Both the position numbers and the translations under genes were made by a program. From Hydrangea macrophylla (Eukaryota; Streptophyta; Magnoliopsida; Cornales; Hydrangeaceae), in assembly GCA_033977485.1 (NCBI GenBank), contig CM066994.1:44975155-45039154 (forward strand): 64,000 nt of DNA. Direction: 5' to 3'. Below the pieces are notes generated by a model. The model made no database searches. It saw only the letters and a list, made by a program, of their open reading frames with translations, and had not been told where the DNA came from. Shown here piece by piece: positions 22,991 through 34,309 of the stretch (the first letter of the stretch is position 1; each line of letters begins with the position of its first letter).

Positions 22991-25900
22991 CTTCATCTAA
23001 ATCACTGACGACGTCCTACTAACCCGTTTTCTTATCAACACCCAAGTGTACGTAGGTGATCATACAAGTAATAAAGTTCTGGTAAGACCCAGTCGAACTC
23101 ACATGGAACGGTAAAAAGATTTTTTAAGAGAGTAAGTAACAATTTTGTCCCTAAAAAAAATACAATAAAATATGATGGATTTTTGGGGAATTTCCTAAAC
23201 TACTAGTTCTTATATTCTTGTAGTGAACTTAATTAAAAGGCTACTTTTTTTTAGTTATTTACGATAAAGATTTTAACACAACACATTAAAAATAGACTAG
23301 CTAAGATGCTAATAAGAAAAGGAAGAAAAATGAGATAATAGCTATATTCACACGAAATGAACTTTTTGGATTTTTTTATAGCAAAAGATGGAAATAATAC
23401 AAAATTTTAATCGAAGTTATCAAAAAACAGGAAATATTATTAACTTGGAAGAATTGATTTAAATGGATTGGGAAAATGCAAATCAACACTACATCACACA
23501 ACTTTTGTGCTTTTGAAAGGGTTTGGCATTTTTAAACCGAGTGATTCTTATTTGAAAATAAACTTATACTAGTTAAAGTTATATAAAGTGGGCCAGGTTT
23601 GATATGAAACAACGTCGTTTAGTTTAAAGAAAAATAAAGAGGCAATAGGGCAGTAACCAGGTTCGAATTCAAGCTCGCGGACGTGGGTTCTTCGGCGCTC
23701 AGTCCCCACCACTCTACCACTACACGATTGCATGTGCATTAATGGATAGAAATATAATACATACACATACTTGAAATACAAACTTTATTAAATAAATTCT
23801 TTTAAATGGTAGGTATTTTTTATGACAAAAGACATAGTTTGACAGTTCACATAATTAAATTCTTATCTCAAATAGGTAATCCTTTGAAGTCCAATATAAT
23901 TATAGTCTATGAATATGTTAAATAGTCATCAACTATAGATATTTTTAGCCAGAAATGGAAAAATAACCCATCTAGATAAATCTGCTAATTTATTATTAGT
24001 ACACAGAAGCTGGAATTTCTAAGCTTTTATTACATATTCCCAATTAAAGTTTTAGCTTACCATTTTTGGAATTGAAACTGTATTCTAAATAAATTTTAAA
24101 GAAAGATTAAATGGATGTACACAATCACCGTCTAATTAAGATTAAGGTCATAACACCAAGGAAAGAGTGAAAACTAATATTAATACACTTTTCTTCACTT
24201 AACAATAGTTGGGATTGAATTAATAGAATCTGCAAAATAACAAAGTTTTAGTACATCTAAGCTAATGAAACATAAATAAATTGAAATATTGAACCAAAAA
24301 TAAGATAGTAAACCTTTGACTTTGAATTCTTGCTCGGTCACAACAGATGAACTACAAGAATACAAGTAAGGTCAAACCAAATTCTAATCTAATTTGGGAA
24401 TGACATATGAATACTGTGGGTATTCTTAGGGCTCTAATAGGTGATTATAACAACTACGTAGCAAACAATTCAAGAGTTTAATTGGAAATTGTGTTGTATA
24501 GTGAATGAAAATTTTGTTACAAAATCTAGTAATTTGGGGTTTCAAAACTATTTTAGAGAACATCTACAACTACTAACTGTACTAAAAACATTAATAAAAC
24601 TAAAATCTGAAAACTAATTTTTCATACAGTGGATGAAAATAATTGTAAAGATTTTTGAACTTGAAATCATCAATTACAGAAAAGAAAATCTTTACAACTT
24701 TTAGAGTAAAAATCAAGCAAAGAAAAGCTTAAATTTCTACATGGTAACTTTGGCTAAAGAATTCTTCCTATGGTTTTCTCTCTTTTTTTTTTCTCCTCTA
24801 TTTTATGTGTATGTGGATATGTCTTGTGTGTCTCTCCCCTCCTTCTGTGGCTGTCTATTTATAGATGAAGATCGTCTGTCTTGCTGAGTGAATGAGAAGA
24901 TTCATCATCTAGTTCGTCATTGAACATAAATAACCATGGAGATGAAGGTGACATTTGTTCATTTTTTTCAAATCATTTTGGCACCCTTTGTTTACTTCTT
25001 TACAAAGAAAGAGGGAAACATAAATGTATATAAATGTTGCTATCAAGGCATTAAATGACTTGCCTCAATTTTCTTTACGTTTGGTTTTGTTTCTTTGTCT
25101 TTTCTTTTGTTGTTTGAGATTGGTAGTTGAGCCTTTTGACTACGTAAATTGAAATAGGCATAAGTAAACATGGGAGATAATCTTGTGTGTTTGCTGCTTC
25201 TTTCCTTCCTTTTATTGCACTACTTTAACTTCATTTTCACCTAAACATATAAAACATGTAAAAGTTCATAACTACACACATTTGAGTGACATCATCATTA
25301 AAACATATTAATTTCAAAATGCATGTAGAACTAGGGATTTGGGGATTAAATGAGTACTATACCTATTACATTAGCACATGAATATGCAATATTCATTGTT
25401 TGTCACACCCTTCAAATAACTTATTGCTAGTCCCTAGAAATGAAGTGAAAGAGATATTGTTCTAAAAGTTATAAAAAAAAAAAATTGGAGTAGACTGATA
25501 AAAATAAAACCTAACTAGCGATTGCATTTAGCGTATGCAACAAGCCGTTAAACCCCTAGGTTACTTCTAGTGGACGAGTGTTGTCTTATGAGGGTTTGCA
25601 GTGAATATACCCAAAAAATTTAATTTTAAATTTCAAAATGTAAAAATAAATGTGAATTTTCTCCTTTTACACTAGATAGGATAAATTTGGCAATAAAATG
25701 AAATTTCCAAGTATGTAATAGTAATGCAACACACACACTCACAGTTTGTCAATAGCAACATTTTTTTACTCTTTAAACTTATAGTGTATGCTTGAAAAGT
25801 TAAGCAGCTAATCTTAACTTTAAAGTTTACATAACTAACAATAGTCATAAAACTTGTAGTTTTAACTAAAATCTCACGGGCATTTCACTCTTTTAATGAG

Positions 25901-26607
25901 AAATTCTCAGAAACCGGTGTAGAGAACATCTCATATGGTAAGGAAGCAAAGTTAGGGAAATTGCTTCCATTTTGATGACTTAATATATAGGCATTTGGAG
26001 TACAATAAATCTCATGAAAGGATACCTAGAAGAGCGATCTACAGTGGAGAACATCCTTATCACTTAAATTTAAAAATCAATTTTGTTTAAATCATTAGGA
26101 CATTGACTGGTATTGGGTAGAAATTAAGATGATTAGGAGATTTGGAGTGTATTTATTCTAAGCATGTGATTGGAGTGTTTGTGCATTCATTCCAATCTTT
26201 TTTTTTCTTCTCCTTGTTTATCATTTGTACCGTCTTTTTCCTTTCTTTTTTTTTACCACTCCTTTCTTTCTTTCTTTACCACTTCTTTCTTTTCTTGTAA
26301 TATCATTACAGTCCAATCACATACCTGGATATAGAAGTGAGGTTTGTACTCCCAGGTAGAACAATGCATAATTTGGAGAGAACGAACAATAAAGCAGTAT
26401 GAGGTGAAGGGATGTGAATTTGAAAGAAAAGATGGCCTAAATCATGTTCAAAATAGATTGACTTTGTTCATTTAAGCAATTCAGAAGTTCTAATTTTGGT
26501 AAATCCTGAACGTTCTCTTCTAGTGATCAGTCAAAAAGAATAATGAGACTTTCAACGAGTGATATGACAAAGAGAATGAGACTGAAAGGAACAGTAATCC
26601 TCAAAAA
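22991..26607. other. AT-rich non-coding DNA, probable LTR-type repeat
   Basis: No gene of any length. Text such as GTACGTAGGTGATCATACAAGTAATAAAGT with CAGTCGAACTCACA (23050-23105) and CACACCCTTCAAATAACTTATTGCTAGTCCCTAG (25405-25438, quoted in pieces only as landmarks) resembles non-coding parts of plant LTR elements I have seen, but no LTR pair or target duplication was found. A short stretch near 25650-25690 recurs inverted near 30685-30720. Confidence 0.35.
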
Positions 26608-26612
26608 GGAAG

Positions 26613-27276
26613 TGATGATGCCAAAAATTGGTAAGAGTAAAGTAGAGCAGTTTTAGGAGAGAGAGATAGAGTGAGAGACTGGTTTTTTTTATGTGGTTCG
26701 ACCCTGTTAATGAAGGTACCTACGTCCACGGGTGTGCCTGAGCACGTTCACTATACTATAAAAGAGCTGGGGGCCTGTGGTGGACCAACAAGTCTGGAGC
26801 TAGCGTACGCCGGCCGGGCATGTAGATGAATGCTATAGAGGCGCTGTGTAGACTGAGAAGTCGGCCTCCTCCAATGGGGGGTGAGAGGTCTCTTTTATAG
26901 ATGTAAGAGACCTACTCTTACATGGATAAGGAAATATAATCCAATTGATATAGACTGGCATTAATTGTGGGGGTTTCCTAATTGGATTAGGAAATAGATG
27001 CATTTTCCATTAGTCTTCTAGCTTGAGTAGGAAACTGCCCGTAATGCTTGGGATCATGCCTGTGGGCCCGGATGAGCTGTTCCCGCTGTGGGATGTGCCC
27101 GTGCAGTTTTCCCGACCTATTGGCCGGGTCGTGGACGAACCGCTCGGGATGATGAGTAGACTAGACCGCTCGGGCTGAAGCTTGTCTGAGGAGTCGTGCA
27201 TGATTTGACCGGTACATGGACTGGCTGCTGATTTGAACCGCTCAGTCATAGGATAGAGCCAATTTTGGGTGTATCA
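26613..27276 (-). repeat. LTR (3' LTR of the minus-strand element)
   Basis: Plus-strand ends TGATGATGCC and GTGTATCA. The minus strand carries TCTATAAAAGAG about 90 bp from ATGGAGGAGG-like text, a plausible TATA box. Its partner is 29802-30464. Confidence 0.9.
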
Positions 27277-27420
27277 GCTGCCCTCCATTTCCAAGGTTGC
27301 CCAGATGCTATATCGGGGCAAGTTTGGAAATAAGTTTGATGTTACTTGCCACTGTCTGAGTGCTTGGGGAAACTGCCTCAGAGCTTCTGAGGCTGGTGAG
27401 TCCTCAGGAACTGGTTGAGA

Positions 27421-27545
27421 GTTGAGACCCGCCTAGCTCGGGACCTTTAGGTGCTTGGGAACTGACCGGGAGTTGAGACCCGGCCTAATTCGGAGTCTTT
27501 GAATGCTCGGGAAGTGACCGAGAGTTGAGACTCGGCCTACTTCGG
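27421..27545. repeat. 51-52-bp tandem repeat with hairpin
   Basis: Three units begin GTTGAGAC at 27421, 27472 and 27524. Units 2 and 3 carry hairpins CCGGG-N8-CCCGG and CCGAG-N8-CTCGG, which differ by a paired change on both arms. Confidence 0.75.
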
Positions 27546-28130
27546 AGTCTTTTTTGCTTAAGTTAGCCTCCAGGATGGTTATCTTATGCCAGTGAACCTT
27601 CGTCAAGGTTGTGGGTAGAAGAATTTTACTATGTTGGAAAAGCCGACCTAAAGCGTATTGCTTTAGGGTCCTTTTATGTTAACTCCCCAGGATGGTTGTC
27701 TTCCTCCCAGCCAGCCTTCGTAAAGACTGTTGGGGGAAGAGCTTGACCATGTTGGTGGAGCCGACCTAAATCACGTTACTTTAGGGTCTTTTTGCTCCTC
27801 TATCGTCGGCCAACCTAAGAGATTTTAGTCACCTCTATCGTCGGTTTGGACCTAAGTGGAGTTAATGCCTCTAAGTACTGTAGGTGCTCGGGTTGTCCAA
27901 GATTTTGACTTGGTTATCCGCGAGGCCTGTAGATACCCGGTGTGATTGCTTGTTTAGTTCACTACGCCGTCTTGCCCCCCCAGCTTTCGCTAAGACGAGG
28001 GTCTTACAGAGACTATGAACTGTAGGTAACCGACCTAGAACATGGTGGTTGCAGGGTCTTTTGAAGCTTGCCATCATCAGCCACCTAGGGAGTTTGCCCC
28101 CATCGTAGGTTGGACCTAAGCAAAGTCGGT

Positions 28131-28280
28131 GCCTCAGGCGTGACCCCGAGGTCTTTGGTGCCTGGGTTCGGAGCCCGAGATCTTTTGATGCCTCGGGGTT
28201 AGGCCCGAGGTCTTCGTGCGCCTCGGGGTTAGGCCCGAGGTATTTGTATGCCTCGGGGTTAGGCCCAAGGCCTTTGGAAG
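28131..28280. repeat. 30-bp tandem repeat, five units, with hairpin
   Basis: Units start at 28131, 28161, 28191, 28221 and 28251, exactly 30 bp apart. The clearest units read CCTCGGGGTTAGGCCCGAGG, a 7-bp stem with a six-base loop; outer units are decayed. Confidence 0.85.
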
Positions 28281-28611
28281 GGCTCTTTGACTATCGGTGG
28301 AGCCTCACGTGGTGATCAGGCAAGTACCACTGTAGTCGGGCTCATCTAGACCAATGGAGACAGGGGGTCGGATCAGGATCGTCAGGCTCCTGATTTCTCT
28401 GTGCTAGAGACAAAGTTGGAACTGTTTAACCGATGTGAACCGGAGGTCGGGTCAGGGCTTCCGGACTCAGACCGCTGTGAACTGGATAGCGGGTCAGGGC
28501 TACTGGACTCAGACCGCTATGAACTGGAAGAACCGTCAGAACTCTCGGGCTGATCTCGCTTTTGCTTACTTCTGGAAGACTCGTTGCTTTCTTGCCCGGT
28601 GTCTTTGGTCT

Positions 28612-29739
28612 TTAGAAATTCTTCAATGTCAATGTATTTTCCAACTCTCTCTGAGAGCTCAACCAAAGTTTCCGGTCGGTTTGTGTGGAGCGACGCGGCG
28701 CACTTGGTTTGTTGAACTCCGAGCAGAAAGCTATGATGGCGACTGTCTCGTTCAGATTGCGGATTTGAAGCTGCTGTTGGTTGAACCGGTCGGTGAACTC
28801 CTTGAGGGACTCATTATTCCGTTGTCTGACCGTCAGCAGCTGCATGTCTGGCTTTGGCCGTTCATGCATGCCGGTGAACTGGTTGATGAACTGCTTGCTG
28901 AGTTGTTTGAAACTGCAGACCGATCTGGGCTCCAAGGAGTAAAACCATTGCACGATCGGGCCTTTCAAAGTGCTGGGGAAGGCTAGGAAGTGTAGTTCAT
29001 CGGAATTGGTGGCTAGGGCCATCTGAGCCTTATAGGTCCGGACGTGGTCGACCGGGCTTCCCAAGCCGTTATAGGGATCTAGGCGATGCTGGCTAAATTT
29101 GCACGGGATGGCAAACCTCGTGATCTGGCTGGAAAACGGTGACTTTGTCTTGGTATTGGCCTAATTCTGAGCACGATTTTGACCAAGCTTTTTGGCCACT
29201 CCGTCAATCTGCTTCTGCAAGTCCTTGATTTGGGCTTCCACTCCTTCCTGATCGGTATCTGAGGGACTGGTCGAATTGGTGGAAGAGGCTTCCTCTTCAT
29301 GGCGGTGTGCTGTCCTCTGGGATCGGGTTCGGCTATAACTCCGGGTAACCGTTCGCCTAGGGACAACTCGGCTCTTGACTGAGTGACCCTGGACTGATTC
29401 CCGGGCCATATGATCCTGCCTTTCCTTTTGGACAACACGCCCGTTATTGATGTCTCTGGCATCCTTAACACGGGACGGGTTGGCTCGGGCACGTTATCTT
29501 GTCAAGATCGGTTCTCGACCGTACGCAACGTTCCCTGGTCGTTTCCCGGCCCCTGGAGGACTGCTTTGTTGGGCTAGTAAGGCTTCGATCTGTTGCTGGA
29601 TTTGACGCTGGCCCTCCAAGAGTTGTGTGAGGGTCGCGGTGATCTGCTCGTATGTTATGACTGCCGCAGCTGGTGCCGGGGCAGACGAAACATCCCAGTT
29701 GGACTGCTGATCAGCCTTCTTACCCTTCTTCGGTGGCAT
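28612..29739 (-). pseudogene. Degraded Ty3/gypsy gag
   Basis: Minus-strand gag in the element at 26613-30464. It starts MPPKKGKKADQQ at 29739, with a Gln-rich stretch (about residues 30-65). Stops and frame changes occur near 29494 and 29161, so three frames are needed to follow it. The capsid-like part is clear: GSPVDHVRTYKAQM, AFPSTLKGPIVQWFYSL, SFKQLSKQFINQF, ESLKEFTDRFNQQ and ETVAIIAFCSEF, as in the retrotransposon gag family. No zinc knuckle or protease follows. Not functional as it stands. Confidence 0.85.
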
Positions 29740-29786
29740 GACAATCAGTCAAGGGATTTGTTGATGAGAAGACTTGTCGTTTCCCA

Positions 29787-29801
29787 CAGACGGCGCCAAA
29801 C
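29787..29801 (-). other. Primer binding site of the gag-only element
   Basis: Directly inside the upstream LTR, the minus strand reads GTTTGGCGCCGTCTGTGGGA. The leading TTTGGCGCC fits a tRNA 3'-end complement used by plant Ty3/gypsy elements. This fixes the element's orientation. Confidence 0.65.
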
Positions 29802-30464
29802 TGATGATGCCAAAAATTGGTAAGAGTAAAGTAGAGCAGTTTTAGGAGAGAGAGAGAGAGTGAGAGACTGGTTTTTTTATGTTGTTCGGCCCTGTTAATG
29901 AAGGTCCCTACGTCCACGGGTGTGTCTGAGCACGTTCACTATACTGTAAAAGAGCCGGGAGCCTGTAGTGGACCAACAAGTCTGGAGCTACCGCAGGCCG
30001 GCCGGGCATGTAGATGAATGCTATAGAGTTGCTGTGTAGACTGAAAAGTTAGCCTCCTCCAATGGGGGGTGAGAGGTCTCTTTTATAGATGTAAGAGACC
30101 TACTCTTACATGGATAAGGAAATATAATCCAATTGATATAGACTGGCATTAGTTGTGGGGGTTTCCTAATTGGATTAGGAAATAGATGCATTTTCAATTA
30201 GTCTTCTAGCTTGAGTAAGAAACTGCCCGTAATGCTCGGGATCATGCATGTGGGCCTGGATGAGCTGTTCCCGTGGTGGGATGTGCCCGTGCGGTTTTCC
30301 CGACCTGTTGGCCGGGTCGTGGATGAACCGCTCGGGATGATGAGTAGACTAGACCGCTCGGGCTGAAGCTTGTCCAAGGAGTCGTGCATGATTTGACCGG
30401 TACATGGACTGGCTGCTGATTTGAACCGCTCGGTCATAGGATAGAGCCAATTTTGGGTGTATTA
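29802..30464 (-). repeat. LTR (5' LTR of the minus-strand element)
   Basis: Starts TGATGATGCC and ends GTGTATTA on the plus strand; partner of 26613-27276. The final CA of its partner is TA here, a point mutation at the LTR edge. Confidence 0.9.
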
Positions 30465-30469
30465 GGAAG

Positions 30470-30912
30470 ATTGGTACAAAAACTCACATGGGTTAATTAG
30501 TTTCCACTACTTGTCTTTAAACTGCATAGTTTGTGTTTACTCATCTATTTCAATTCAGTAAATATTCTCACACTATCAAAATATTTAATGTTTAAAGTTT
30601 AAAGAGTTTCTAGCATTTGAAAGTAGTAAAACATGTGACAATATGTTGTATGCTATATTAAGATACCCAAAACAACATTATCGTGTCAAAATTTATCCTA
30701 TATAGAGGTAAAAGGAAAACTTTTGAAAATTCCTAAGCGCATCCACTAGGTTGGATGCATATATGGTGTGACTAGTATCCTCTGCACCTATACGAAAGAG
30801 GCTACATAGTCCGGAGTGTCCAAGTTGTCACTATCGCCCATCCACCTCTAGTAATAGAGATGGGTCTAGAACCAGTAGCAAGCTAGAATGTCAGTAAGAA
30901 GCTAGGAGATAC
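30470..30912. other. Non-coding spacer before the large element
   Basis: Continues the AT-rich DNA that the gag-only element split. It ends GATAC (30908-30912), the presumed left target site of the large retrotransposon. Confidence 0.45.
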
Positions 30913-31416
30913 TGTAGACACCCCAATTTTGACCAAACATCAAATCCAGGGATTGGTTACCTCTCAAAGACCGATGATGACGATGTCCGTGACATTCGAG
31001 GATTTTCCAAGAAATTCAAAATCTTCAAGAAAAATTTTTAGAAAATAATAATAATAAAGGGAGAGGATTCAGGCATTCGGGGGGAAACCCGAACGACGAA
31101 GAACGTGTGAGAAACCCAGTCTGGAAATCCATTTTATTTTAAAGAAAAGAGAATTAATAAACAAAAAAAAAAAAAAAAGAAAGAGAGAAAGAGGGAGTTT
31201 CCTTGAAAAAAAGGGAGGACAAAATAAAAGATTTTTGAAGAAGAGAAAATGCATAGTATATTCAAAAATATACCATGCACATGGTTGATACCATGCACAT
31301 GGGGGATCTTAATGCAAATATATACATACATAAAATAAAAAATTTTGTTTACACCAACATACTTTTGAAAAATCAAAAAGAGGGACAAAATTCAGTTAGC
31401 CCCGGCACGCGGAAAA

Positions 31417-31630
31417 CGCGGCGGCACTCACTGAGTGCCGCGCCGTCACTCACTGTTTGCCGCCCGGCACTCAGCGAGTGCCGCCCGGCATTCAGTGAGT
31501 GCCGCCGGCACCCAGCGAGTGCCGCTAGCTGTAACAGACTGCATCTTCTCACATGTTCTAGAAGAAAACCTTGCACATGGGTCTCCACCCGAATTTACCC
31601 ATCTATCCCTGGAATAATGGCCTATATAAA
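31417..31630 (+). promoter_or_regulatory. LTR promoter: palindrome cluster plus TATA box
   Basis: Five or so tandem GC-rich near-palindromes of the form GGCACTCACTGAGTGCC at 22-24-bp spacing lie about 100 bp upstream of TATATAAA (31623-31630), in a purine/pyrimidine-poor context. Leader transcription would begin near 31660. The same type of palindrome precedes both antisense genes downstream. Confidence 0.75.
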
Positions 31631-32289
31631 CAAAACCTCCTCTTCCATTTTGAGGACTTGAACTTGGAAATCAAGATATACATATATACAAGAATCATAT
31701 AGATTTTTAGAGAGAGAGAAGAAGAATTTCTTGAAGAGCTTGAAGAATTTGAAGAATTTTGAAAAGAATTTGGGAAATCTTGGAAGATCTTCACAAGAAG
31801 TTGAAGAAATACTTGAGGTCCTAGAGGTAACCTCTTAATCCTTGATAGAATTAGGACCATTCAATCACAAGTTCATAGTTCTAGGAACTTTTTCACATTT
31901 TCAAAACCTCTCTTCTTATCCCATTTCATCACACACCACCAAGAACTTGTGATTGAATCTCATGACATTTCATCAATTTGGATGTAATTAGCTTTGGGTT
32001 TAAGACAAATTCAACTTTGAAGAATTTGTATCCTTAGTTTTCTAAGTAATCCTTGATTTTCCTTATTTCTATTTCATTAAGAAGGTGCATGAGATCTTCC
32101 ATATCTCATTGAACCTCTTTGAGTTTGATTATTTAATTTCCTATGATCTTATGATCTATATGGAGATTAGAATGAATCATAGTCTTAATCTACATATAAT
32201 TAGTGAGATTCAAGTCTTAATCCATGACTTGAACCTCTTCATTAAGAAATCTTATGGAATCCTTACTATATTCCAACGAGGTTTGAGTA

Positions 32290-32765
32290 GATTTTAACTT
32301 CCTTTAGTCTCCAATGACCATCAAATGGTAGGAGAAAATGTGTTAGTTCAAGTCTACTCCCATGGCTTGGACTAATCTTTCCCTTAGGTTTTGAGAAGTC
32401 TTTCATACTTCATCTAAAACCTACATATGAGTATTGTCTTTAACTCCAATGACCATCAAATGGTAAGAGTGATAAGTTGAATTCAAGCTTGGGTCCATAG
32501 GTTTGAGTTCTTTATTTGAGGATTTTGTGAAGTTCATTTCAATACTCCATCAAGATCCATAAGTGTAGTATGTCTCTAACTCCAATGACCATCAAATGGT
32601 AGGAGTAGTGATTTGAATCCAAACTTTTATCCATGGATTTAAGTTCATTGTTCTTTGGATCTTGTGAAACCCATGCTATACTTCATTAAAACCTATGAGC
32701 ATATATGCCTCATAGTCTTCAATGACCATCAAATGGTAGAAGAAGTAGTTTGGTTTGAGCCCCAA
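32290..32765 (+). repeat. ~136-bp tandem repeat inside the LTR
   Basis: AATGACCATCAAATGGTA recurs at 32313, 32448, 32584 and 32721 (spacing 135, 136, 137), with similar flanking text. Each copy has an exact hairpin ACCAT-CAA-ATGGT. Confidence 0.85.
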
Positions 32766-34291
32766 TTTCATGTTTTAATAGTTGAGGCCAATCAACAAAC
32801 TTGAACTAGCAAGACAAAAACAGTGGGTTCACAAACTGTTTTTGATCAAAGATTTTTAGTTTAAGATCTAACCGTTGAAATCAAGTGAAACCAACGGGAA
32901 AATATCAGTAACACATTGATTTACCACTGTGATTTTTGTTCTGGTAAGATTTTGTGATTAGAGAGGTTCGATCATGATTTTTGTGAGCTAGTCAGAATCT
33001 GTCCAGAGTTCTAGAATGCTTTCAGAATAATAAGTCTGTTTTGAAATTAATAAATCAGAACCCTAATGAAGTTTTCAGGGTCTCAAATAATATTTTATAA
33101 GTACCTTAATGTGTTAGGAAGGTACCCTAAAAAGATCTAAGTGTTTCTCATTTGTTTACTATTTTTAGAAAATCATGCAAGATCTCTGGACAGAGAGTTG
33201 CAGAATCCTGAGTGAGGTCTAGTATTTTTCATATTTCCGGCGATCTAACCGTTGAAACCTTGATTTTCTTTTTGGGTTAGAAACTAGACTCACAGAGGCA
33301 TAACATATCCAAAAATCAGTAAGATCCAACCGTTGAAAGTATTTTATTTCCATTTTTGAACGTCGGGTCTGCTCTCTGTAAATCACAAAAAACTGCTACT
33401 GTTTTTGTCTAACCTTATTTATTTCAACTTAAGTAGTCTCCCAATGGCTTAGGACTCAAACCATGTTTTGAATAATGATAATTTAGATTAAACCCAGAGG
33501 CTTAGGGATCCAAATTAGTGAATAAATTCATGTCCCATTCTTGTTCATATTCATGCATTCATTCACACATGTTAATATTCGTAAGTAGGACTTATCTCTT
33601 GTCTAAGATGTATCGAATTGAACATGACTTAGGATTTACTTATTTATGATATTATATCTTGTCTAAGGCATGTGTACTAACCTTTTTTTTGTAGCGCTTT
33701 GAGGTACAATTTCTCAACCCTTCTCTAGTTTAATCTATTTCATTGATTTTAATTGATTTTTCGACCCCATGTGCGACACCTTAGCTTAGGTTTTGCCTTA
33801 TGTGTATATATGTGTTAGAGACCTTTCTTAGGTTTATTTTTGCATGCATTGCACGTTTGATATTCGCGGCCGGATCCCGGGTATGTTTTCTAGTTCTCTA
33901 TTGCATATCATGATGTTTGCTAGTTGAATTATGTGACTTATGAATGATATTTTACCGTTAGCAATTTTGCACCCTTTCAACATGCTTGTGTTATGTATAC
34001 CTATATATGTATTAATTGAGGGCATGCTTAGATTAATAACTTGATTAAAAAGGATGTTGAGTAGAGGCCTATCGTGAGATTGGATGAAAGGGGGTGTTTT
34101 AGTCCGCCGGGCTCCTTCCCCTCTCATTCCATAATCCCCGGACCCAGTTTATCTTTGGTTTCGCAAAAGATCAGTTTCCTTTTAAATGGTTTCTTAATTT
34201 TCCTTTGAAAAATTAAGTGGCGACTCTTTGAATTTGAAAAATATTTGTTTTAAAAGTGGGTAAAATTTGAAAACTTGCGATATCCACAATC

Positions 34292-34309
34292 TGGCGACTC
34301 CACTGGGGA
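34292..34309 (+). other. Primer binding site (tRNA-Arg type)
   Basis: TGGCGACTCCACTGGGGA starts three bases after the LTR end. TGGCGACTC is complementary to the 3' end of plant tRNA-Arg, the primer reported for Ogre/Tat elements. It would prime minus-strand DNA synthesis. Confidence 0.8.

Larger units (their letters stand above)
26613..30464 (-). mobile_element. Non-autonomous Ty3/gypsy element, gag-only
   Basis: Two LTRs (26613-27276 and 29802-30464) flank 2.5 kb of interior, with an exact 5-bp duplication GGAAG at 26608-26612 and 30465-30469. The element lies on the minus strand: next to the right-hand LTR the minus strand reads TTTGGCGCCGTCTGTGGGAA, a primer binding site of the type used by several plant Ty3/gypsy lineages. 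A broken gag follows, then about 1.2 kb with tandem palindromic repeats, and no pol. By eye the LTRs differ at a few percent of positions, so insertion is not recent. Movement would need proteins from a related autonomous element. Confidence 0.92.
30913..34288 (+). repeat. 5' LTR of a giant Tat/Ogre-type element
   Basis: It starts TGTAGACACCCC and ends GATATCCACA (TG...CA), directly followed by a primer binding site. Landmarks in order: palindrome cluster (31417-31525), TATATAAA (31623-31630), four 136-bp tandem units (about 32300-32750) and GTGGCGACTCT (34217-34227). The 3,376-bp length and the design match the solo LTR at 4913-8256. The partner 3' LTR is not in the window. Confidence 0.85.

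Noticed and set aside
23590..23730. Possible tRNA or SINE, from GGTTCGAATTC and CTACCACTACACGATTGC text
   Set aside because: No paired A and B boxes at proper spacing and no cloverleaf could be drawn on either strand.
28435..28986. Plus-strand frame of 183 codons
   Set aside because: Antisense shadow of the gag relic; the minus strand carries recognisable gag motifs and the plus frame none.
25650..30720. Large inverted repeat joining 25.65 kb and 30.69 kb
   Set aside because: Only about 40 bases match, with gaps, in AT-rich DNA. Too weak to call a structure.
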